A DNA stretch of 64,000 nt from Arenibacterium halophilum (GTDB lineage: Bacteria; Pseudomonadota; Alphaproteobacteria; Rhodobacterales; Rhodobacteraceae), in assembly GCF_005938225.1 (NCBI RefSeq), contig NZ_VCPC01000002.1:620001-684000 (forward strand), read 5' to 3'. The notes beneath the pieces are model-generated. The model was not told where the DNA came from. It saw only the letters and a list, made by a program, of their open reading frames with translations, and searched no databases. Positions 59,386 through 64,000 of the stretch are shown here, in pieces (positions within the stretch are counted from its first letter, which is position 1; every line of letters starts with the position of its first letter). Made by a program: the position numbers and the translations under genes.

Positions 59386-59420
59386 GGCACCGTGGGCAGA
59401 TCCGCTCCCGGTGCCTTTTT
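59386..59420 (+). terminator. Rho-independent terminator between ohr and lysR
   Basis: Stem GGCACCG/CGGTGCC (59386-59392 and 59409-59415) with a 16-base loop and five T residues to 59420. It ends the ohr transcript and touches the convergent lysR stop codon. Confidence 0.8.
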
Positions 59421-60343
59421 CATGAACCAGTCGTCTGACGCCCGCGAGACGACCGGGCGAGCTCGCGCGCCAGGTCCACGAAGACCTTGAAGGCCGCGGG
59501 TGGGTTCCGCCGGCTGGGGTAGTACAGGCAAAGTGGGGACAAAGGCGGGGTCCACTCGTCAAGCACCCGCACCAGCCGCCCCGCGTCTATATCGGCCTGA
59601 ACATCCGATTCCATGAAATAGCCGATCCCGACCGACTCGAGCGCGGCAATGCGCGCGATGCTTGCCTCATCGAGCGTGATCGGGCCGTCAACGTCCACTT
59701 GCACCGGCTCGCCCTCGGATTCGAATTGCCAGCGGAACATGCCCCCGTTGGGGAGCCGCGTGCGGATGCAGGCATGGGACAGCAGGTCAGACGGAACGTG
59801 CGGCGGCTTGTGGCTGGCAAAATAAGCCGGGCTTCCGACAACTGCGTAGCGCCGCGCGGGGCCGATCGGAATAGCGATCATATCGCTTGGCACAAGCGGC
59901 TGGCTGCGAATCCCGAAATCGAAGCCGTCGGCGACGATATCCACGAGGTTCCCCTCGGTGACAACGTCGACGCGAACCTCGGGAAACCGCCGGAGAAACT
60001 CTAGGACCAGCGGTGCCAGGATCTCGCGCCCTGCCGTGGCAAAAGTGTTGATCCGCAGCGCGCCCGAGGGCGTTTCCTGCTGCGAACGGACCGTGTCGAG
60101 TGCCTGGTGGATGTCGCGCAGGGCCGGACTCACCTGATCGACGAACCTGCGTCCGGCCCCGGTCAGCGACACGCTGCGGGTGGTCCGGTTGAACAGGCGC
60201 ACGCCAAGCTGCTCCTCAAGCTTGGCGATGGCATTGCTCAGTGCGCTGGTCGACATACCCAGATCAAGCGCGGCTGCCCTGAAGGAGCCCCTGCGGCTGA
60301 TTGCCAGAACCGCATCGAAATCCGTGAGCTTGTAGATGGCCAT
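59420..60343 (-). CDS. LysR family transcriptional regulator
   Basis: A 307-residue LysR-type regulator starting [20 protein letters not shown]. The winged helix-turn-helix is [20 protein letters not shown] and [20 protein letters not shown]. The substrate-binding domain shows [20 protein letters not shown] and [20 protein letters not shown]. The start at 60343 matches the family; the frame extends 10 codons further upstream but without the usual sequence. It is divergent from the SnoaL-like gene at 60456 and probably regulates the SnoaL-SDR pair. The 48-bp element sits directly upstream of its start. Confidence 0.92.
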   Translation of the reverse strand: MAIYKLTDFDAVLAISRRGSFRAAALDLGMSTSALSNAIAKLEEQLGVRLFNRTTRSVSLTGAGRRFVDQVSPALRDIHQALDTVRSQQETPSGALRINTFATAGREILAPLVLEFLRRFPEVRVDVVTEGNLVDIVADGFDFGIRSQPLVPSDMIAIPIGPARRYAVVGSPAYFASHKPPHVPSDLLSHACIRTRLPNGGMFRWQFESEGEPVQVDVDGPITLDEASIARIAALESVGIGYFMESDVQADIDAGRLVRVLDEWTPPLSPLCLYYPSRRNPPAAFKVFVDLARELARSSRGRQTTGS

Positions 60344-60345
60344 TG

Positions 60346-60393
60346 TCCTGAAATCCGCAATTCCACATCTCATTTTGTCCCGGTTATCGGCAT
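60346..60393. promoter_or_regulatory. 48-bp conserved element, copy 2
   Basis: TCCTGAAATCCGCAATTCCA, then CATCTCATTTTGTCC and TTATCGG match the 56729-56776 copy at 41 of 48 bases. It lies three bases before the LysR start and 63 bases before the SnoaL-like start. Confidence 0.6.
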
Positions 60394-60455
60394 TCCGTCA
60401 ACGTCCTAGATTTGGGGTGATCAGCAACGGAGCTGAGAAGAACAGGAGAATGATC

Positions 60456-60785
60456 ATGAGTATCGACCTTCCGGACGTCATCGACACCTACTTCAAAGCC
60501 GACAAGAAGAGCGACGCCCAAGCGATCTCGGAGTGCTTCACACAGGACGCCGTGGTCGTCGACGAAGGCAACACCTATACCGGGCGCGACGCGATCCGGC
60601 AGTGGATGGCGAATGCTTCGACCAAGTACACCTACACCGTCGAACCCTTCGCCCTGGCAAAGGAGGCCGGGCATACCGTCGTCAACAGCCACCTCGTCGG
60701 CAACTTTCCCGGCAGCCCGGTGGACCTGAGGTACTTTTTTGTGCTGAAGGACGGGATGATCACCGAGCTGGAGATCGTGCCATGA
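60456..60785 (+). CDS. SnoaL-like / NTF2-fold protein
   Basis: A 109-residue protein of the SnoaL-like (NTF2) fold: [60 protein letters not shown] and [20 protein letters not shown]. Members bind small molecules and some are cyclases or isomerases. The start at 60456 has AGGAG at seven bases; an ATG six bases earlier is too close. Its stop overlaps the SDR start (ATGA), so the two are co-translated, the pair being divergent from LysR. Confidence 0.9.
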   Translation: MSIDLPDVIDTYFKADKKSDAQAISECFTQDAVVVDEGNTYTGRDAIRQWMANASTKYTYTVEPFALAKEAGHTVVNSHLVGNFPGSPVDLRYFFVLKDGMITELEIVP

Positions 60786-61561
60786 ACTCCTTCATAACGC
60801 TTGAAGGCAAGCGCGCGCTTGTCACCTCCGGCACGCGCGGTGCCGGGGCTGCCACGGTTCGGCTCTTCGAGGAATTGGGCGCGCGGGTGTTGACCACTGC
60901 CCGCACGCGGCCTCCAGAGATGTCCGAGGCACAGTTCGTGGCGGCCGACCTGACCGACTCCGGCGGTTGCGCTGAGGTGGCCGAGGCGGTGCGCGAAAGA
61001 CTGGGCGGCGTGGACGTGGTGGTGCATATGCTGGGCGGCTCTTCCGCCCCGGCGGGCGGTTACCGGGCGCTGGATGATGTGGAGTGGCAGAAGGAGATTG
61101 ACCTGAACCTGATGCCGGCAATCCGGCTCGACCGCGCGCTGCTGCCCGGCATGGAAGCGCAGGGCGCCGGCGTGGTGATCCATGTCACCTCGATCCAGAG
61201 CCAGTTGCCGCTTCCGGAGGCAACGACGGCCTACGCAGCCGCGAAGGCAGCGCTCTCAACCTACAGCAAAAGTCTGTCGAAGCAGGTCTCGCCCAACGGC
61301 GTACGTGTAGTGCGGGTGTCTCCGGGATGGATCGAAACGGAGTCCGCCGTGGAGCTGGCAAGGCGCCTTGCCTCGGAGCACGGGGTAGATGTCCAGCAGG
61401 GCAAGCAGATGATCATGGACTCGCTTGGCGGCGTGCCTATTGGGCGACCATCAACGCCGGACGAGATCGCCAATCTGATCGCCTTTATCGCGTCAGACCG
61501 CGCGGGCACGATCACAGGCACGGAATACGTGATTGACGGCGGTACCGTGCCGACGGCTTAA
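60782..61561 (+). CDS. SDR family oxidoreductase
   Basis: A 259-residue short-chain dehydrogenase/reductase. The cofactor motif is [20 protein letters not shown], close to the T-G-x3-G-x-G pattern (here S-G-T-R-G-A-G). The region [20 protein letters not shown] replaces the usual NNAG, and the catalytic Tyr-x3-Lys is [15 protein letters not shown] with Ser in VTSIQSQ. The C-terminal segment is [20 protein letters not shown]. It overlaps the SnoaL-like gene (ATGA). The HMLGG instead of NNAG is the pattern of some mycolate-type and quinone-related SDRs. Substrate unknown. Confidence 0.92.
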   Translation: MNSFITLEGKRALVTSGTRGAGAATVRLFEELGARVLTTARTRPPEMSEAQFVAADLTDSGGCAEVAEAVRERLGGVDVVVHMLGGSSAPAGGYRALDDVEWQKEIDLNLMPAIRLDRALLPGMEAQGAGVVIHVTSIQSQLPLPEATTAYAAAKAALSTYSKSLSKQVSPNGVRVVRVSPGWIETESAVELARRLASEHGVDVQQGKQMIMDSLGGVPIGRPSTPDEIANLIAFIASDRAGTITGTEYVIDGGTVPTA

Positions 61562-61580
61562 ATTCCTAAGAGGACCGAGC

Positions 61581-61680
61581 AGCAAACCGCGCCGCCGCAC
61601 TTTCCGGGTGGCGTGGTCTTTGCGCGATAAGAAGGGCAGCCGTCCTGCCCTTGCGGAGTCTGGCCCGCGTTTGTCTGACA
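61581..61680 (+). repeat. Dispersed repeat copy B (about 100 bp)
   Basis: A 100-bp stretch from AGCAAACCGCGCCGCCGC to CGCGTTTGTCTGACA, about 73 of 100 positions identical to 55571-55670. Here it is between the SDR gene and the convergent AraC gene, with no transposase remnant attached. Confidence 0.75.
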
Positions 61681-61753
61681 ACCCCGGGGTGCATTCCATG
61701 CAAATCTGTATAGGGCCGGTCGTGCCGTTCCCACAGGCGGGCGAACGCCGAAT

Positions 61754-62767
61754 TTACAACCGGTATGATCCGGGCGTCCGGTTGGTCCATCTGTAAAAGG
61801 CGCGGTGGAAGTTCGACGGAGCGGAATAACCGGTGTCAAAAGCGATCTGTTCGATGCTCTCCGTCCCGAGCTGAAGCGCGCGGATCGCGATGTCGCGGCG
61901 CAGGGCGTCCTTTATGCTTTGAAAAGAGGTGCCTTCTTCCTTCAACCGTCGGTTCAGCGTCCGGGGCGTGACTTTCAGGGCCCGGGCCGCATCGGGAAGC
62001 TGACAGCTCTGCCAAGTCGCTCCGTAAAGGAAGGCGCGCACGCGCAGGCTGTTCGTATGGGCCCGCGAGCCGGTGAAGATCCAGTCAAGCGGCGCACGCT
62101 GGAGGAACGTGGAGGCTTCGGCGGGGCTGCGCGTGACCGGACGGTCAAAGTTGCGTGGGTCGAACAGGATGCTGGTATGCGTGGCGTCGAACGCGAGCGT
62201 GCAGGGAAACACCACCGAATAATCCGCTGCGAAGTCTGGACGGGCAAAGGCAAGGCGCACCTCCTTCACCGGGGTTTCGGACCCACCCAGCCAGGACAGC
62301 AGGCCATGCGCCAATTTGAGGATCAGCATGTGGCCGAAACGCTGGGGCTTGGTGTCGGGGGCGTAGGGCAGCAAGGCCAGTTCCACGTCTTGCGGATTGC
62401 TGCGCAACTCCAGGCGAAAGTCATCCAGCAGCAGGTTCCAGAATGTCGAAAACCGAAACAGCGCCGAGACCATGCTGCGTGCCTCACGCTGCACGGTCAG
62501 GAGATGCTGCAGGGCGCGCGGGCGGATCGGGCGGCTCCAGAGGCCCATCATTTCATCGCCGGTCGCCGGCGCGGCCAACTGGTACAGGGTTGCGATGTCC
62601 TCGAGCGTGATGCGCTGTGTCGGCACCATCGGGCCAGTTGGCAGACCGGAGCGCTCCAGAAGGGAGATCATTTCCTCCGGGGTGCAGCGAGACCGCAACG
62701 CATCAAGCCAGTCCTGGATGAACGCTGCTGATACGGTCGTCAGGGAGATCGGGTCGTGACCGGTCAT
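61754..62767 (-). CDS. AraC family transcriptional regulator (arabinose-binding-type N-terminus)
   Basis: A 337-residue regulator. The N-terminal 200 residues fit the AraC_binding-like domain seen in Rhodobacteraceae regulators (ISLLERSGLPTGPMVPTQRI, and MVSALFRFSTFWNLLLDDFR). The C-terminal 100 residues are the AraC/XylS DNA-binding domain: LPDAARALKVTPRTLNRRLK, FQSIKDALRRDIAIRALQLG and IEQIAFDTGYSAPSNFHRAF, ending YRWTNRTPGSYRL. A start codon at 62767 (MTGHDPISLTTV) is taken; the frame extends to 62809 with a TTG start possible. It is divergent from the acyl-CoA dehydrogenase gene at 62882, its probable target. Confidence 0.9.
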   Translation of the reverse strand: MTGHDPISLTTVSAAFIQDWLDALRSRCTPEEMISLLERSGLPTGPMVPTQRITLEDIATLYQLAAPATGDEMMGLWSRPIRPRALQHLLTVQREARSMVSALFRFSTFWNLLLDDFRLELRSNPQDVELALLPYAPDTKPQRFGHMLILKLAHGLLSWLGGSETPVKEVRLAFARPDFAADYSVVFPCTLAFDATHTSILFDPRNFDRPVTRSPAEASTFLQRAPLDWIFTGSRAHTNSLRVRAFLYGATWQSCQLPDAARALKVTPRTLNRRLKEEGTSFQSIKDALRRDIAIRALQLGTESIEQIAFDTGYSAPSNFHRAFYRWTNRTPGSYRL

Positions 62768-62881
62768 GGAGGGCCTTGGCCGTGGCGTGATCGGATAAGA
62801 GTTTGGCAAGATATGAGATTATTGGCAAGGCATGGAACGGCTATGAGGCGACAAGTCATAATTCATGATCAAGAGTGTCGC

Positions 62882-64000
62882 ATGTCCTATCAGCCGCCCG
62901 TGCAGGATTTGATGTTCTGCATAGAACACCTGTCCCACTGGCAAAGTGTGTGCTTGCTCGACGCTTATGAGGACTGCGAGCTGTCGGATATCGGCGCCGC
63001 GCTGGAGGGCCATGCCCGGTTCTGCGCCGAACAGGTCGCGCCGCTCTCGCAGGAGGGTGACCGGCGCGGCGCCCGCTTTGACAATGGCTGGGTGACCCTG
63101 CCAGAGGGCCACGCGCGGGCCTATGCGCAGTTCGTCGAGATGGGCTGGCAGGCGCTGACCCATCCGGCGGAATTTGGTGGCATCGGGATGCCCCGCGCCG
63201 TTGGTGCGGCGGCGGTCGAGATGTTGAATGCCGCCGACATGAGCTTTGGCCTCTGTCCCCTTCTGACCGACGGGGCGATCGAGGCGCTGCTGCTGACCGG
63301 CTCGGACGAGCAGAAGGCCATCTACCTTCCGCCGCTGATCGCAGGGCGCTGGTCGGGCACGATGAACCTGACCGAGCCGCAGGCGGGCAGCGATCTGGGC
63401 CGGGTGACGACAAAGGCGATGCAACGCGCTGACCGTACTTACGGCGTCACTGGTACCAAGATCTTCATTACCTACGGCGCCCATGACCTGACCGAGAACA
63501 TCATCCACCTCGTGCTGGCGCGCACGCCCGATGCGCCGGCCGGGCCGAAGGGGTTGAGCCTTTTCATCGTGCCGCAGAAACTCGTGAAACCGGACGGAAC
63601 GCCCGGCGCCGCGAACGCTGTCACCTGCGTGAGCATCGAACACAAGTTGGGGGTGCGTGCGAGCCCGACTGCCGTGCTGGATTACGACGATGCCACCGGT
63701 TTCCTGATCGGTGAAGAAAACCGGGGCCTCGAATACATGTTCATCATGATGAACGCTGCGCGGTTTTCCGTGGGCGTGCAGGGCGTTGCGATTTCCGAGC
63801 GGGCCTATCAGTGCGCCTTGGCCTACGCGCGCGATCGCGTGCAAAGCCGCCCGATGAACGGGAGCGCCAAGGACGCGGTGCCGATCATCCAGCATCCGGA
63901 CGTGCGCCGGATGCTGATGCGGATGCGCAGCCTCACCGAAGGCGGGCGGGCGATGGCGATGGCAACCGCTGGGTTACTGGACCTTGCGCATCATGGCGAT
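62882..64000 (+). CDS. Acyl-CoA dehydrogenase, DmdC-like (3' end outside window)
   Basis: The first 373 residues of an acyl-CoA dehydrogenase that continues past the window edge. The N-terminal MSYQPPVQDLMFCIEHLSHW and CAEQVAPLSQEGDRRGARFD are those of the larger (~590 residue) group to which DmdC, the 3-methylmercaptopropionyl-CoA dehydrogenase of DMSP breakdown, belongs. Flavin/substrate blocks are GTMNLTEPQAGSDLGRVTT, GTKIFITYGAHDLTENIIHL and KLGVRASPTAVLDYDDATGF, then GLEYMFIMMNAARFSVGVQG. The catalytic Glu would lie downstream. FAD-dependent oxidation of an acyl-CoA is certain by family; the DmdC substrate is only suggested. It is divergent from the AraC regulator. Confidence 0.92.
   Translation, partial: MSYQPPVQDLMFCIEHLSHWQSVCLLDAYEDCELSDIGAALEGHARFCAEQVAPLSQEGDRRGARFDNGWVTLPEGHARAYAQFVEMGWQALTHPAEFGGIGMPRAVGAAAVEMLNAADMSFGLCPLLTDGAIEALLLTGSDEQKAIYLPPLIAGRWSGTMNLTEPQAGSDLGRVTTKAMQRADRTYGVTGTKIFITYGAHDLTENIIHLVLARTPDAPAGPKGLSLFIVPQKLVKPDGTPGAANAVTCVSIEHKLGVRASPTAVLDYDDATGFLIGEENRGLEYMFIMMNAARFSVGVQGVAISERAYQCALAYARDRVQSRPMNGSAKDAVPIIQHPDVRRMLMRMRSLTEGGRAMAMATAGLLDLAHHGD

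Overview
The window looks like a chromosome segment of an alphaproteobacterium of the Rhodobacteraceae (Roseobacter group). The evidence is the high GC content, the split circularly permuted tmRNA with its ANDNRAPVAVAA tag, the trgA-trgB-cysK order described from Rhodobacter, the fumC-DUF4169-RHH gene string and an SspB of the alphaproteobacterial type. This is read from gene content alone; no database was searched.

Positions 1-24456 are an ordinary housekeeping core. It holds the 3' part of RNase E, TusA, CcdA, a membrane hydrolase coupled to a cytochrome P450, the fumC operon, SspB, the permuted tmRNA, a DUF2182-DUF1326-DinB group, acrylyl-CoA reductase and a BCCT transporter. These are followed by a class V aminotransferase-like enzyme, DNA photolyase, cyclopropane fatty acid synthase, trgA-trgB-cysK, a large MscS-type channel and tRNA-Ser(GGA).

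Positions 24457 to about 39180 are an accessory region downstream of the tRNA-Ser. It starts with a cluster of CAGGGAA repeats and a phage-like XRE/ImmA pair. A ParB/DNA methylase gene follows, whose N-terminal part (26175) and C-terminal part (37921, coupled to a P27-family terminase small subunit) lie about 11.4 kb apart. Between them are decayed old-yellow-enzyme and MerR genes, a periplasmic copper-handling cluster (28011-36627), a serine recombinase remnant and the 5' end of a probable class D beta-lactamase. The copper cluster holds two multicopper oxidases, three c-type cytochromes, a CusF-like protein, a TolC-like channel and several small metal-ligand-rich exported proteins.

Positions 39181-54846 carry two large RTX calcium-binding proteins. 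The first has an FrpC-like self-processing module with an Asp-Pro cleavage site. It is followed by an IS3-family element carrying three short hairpin-bearing insertions. The second RTX protein belongs to a neighbourhood with an ECF sigma factor, a membrane anti-sigma-like protein, an S8 protease and a winged-helix/hydrolase fusion. A motif TGAACC-N16-CGAC lies before both the anti-sigma gene and the second RTX gene, and a close variant lies before the sigma gene, so I infer an ECF regulon.

Positions 54847-64000 contain an IS6-family remnant, three transcriptional regulators (GlxA-like, LysR, AraC), two alpha/beta hydrolases, an Ohr/OsmC peroxidase, a SnoaL-like protein, an SDR oxidoreductase and the start of an acyl-CoA dehydrogenase. 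The GlxA-like and LysR regulators share a near-identical 48-bp upstream element. Short repeats ending in CGCATTCGTCTGA recur in the noncoding parts of this half of the window.
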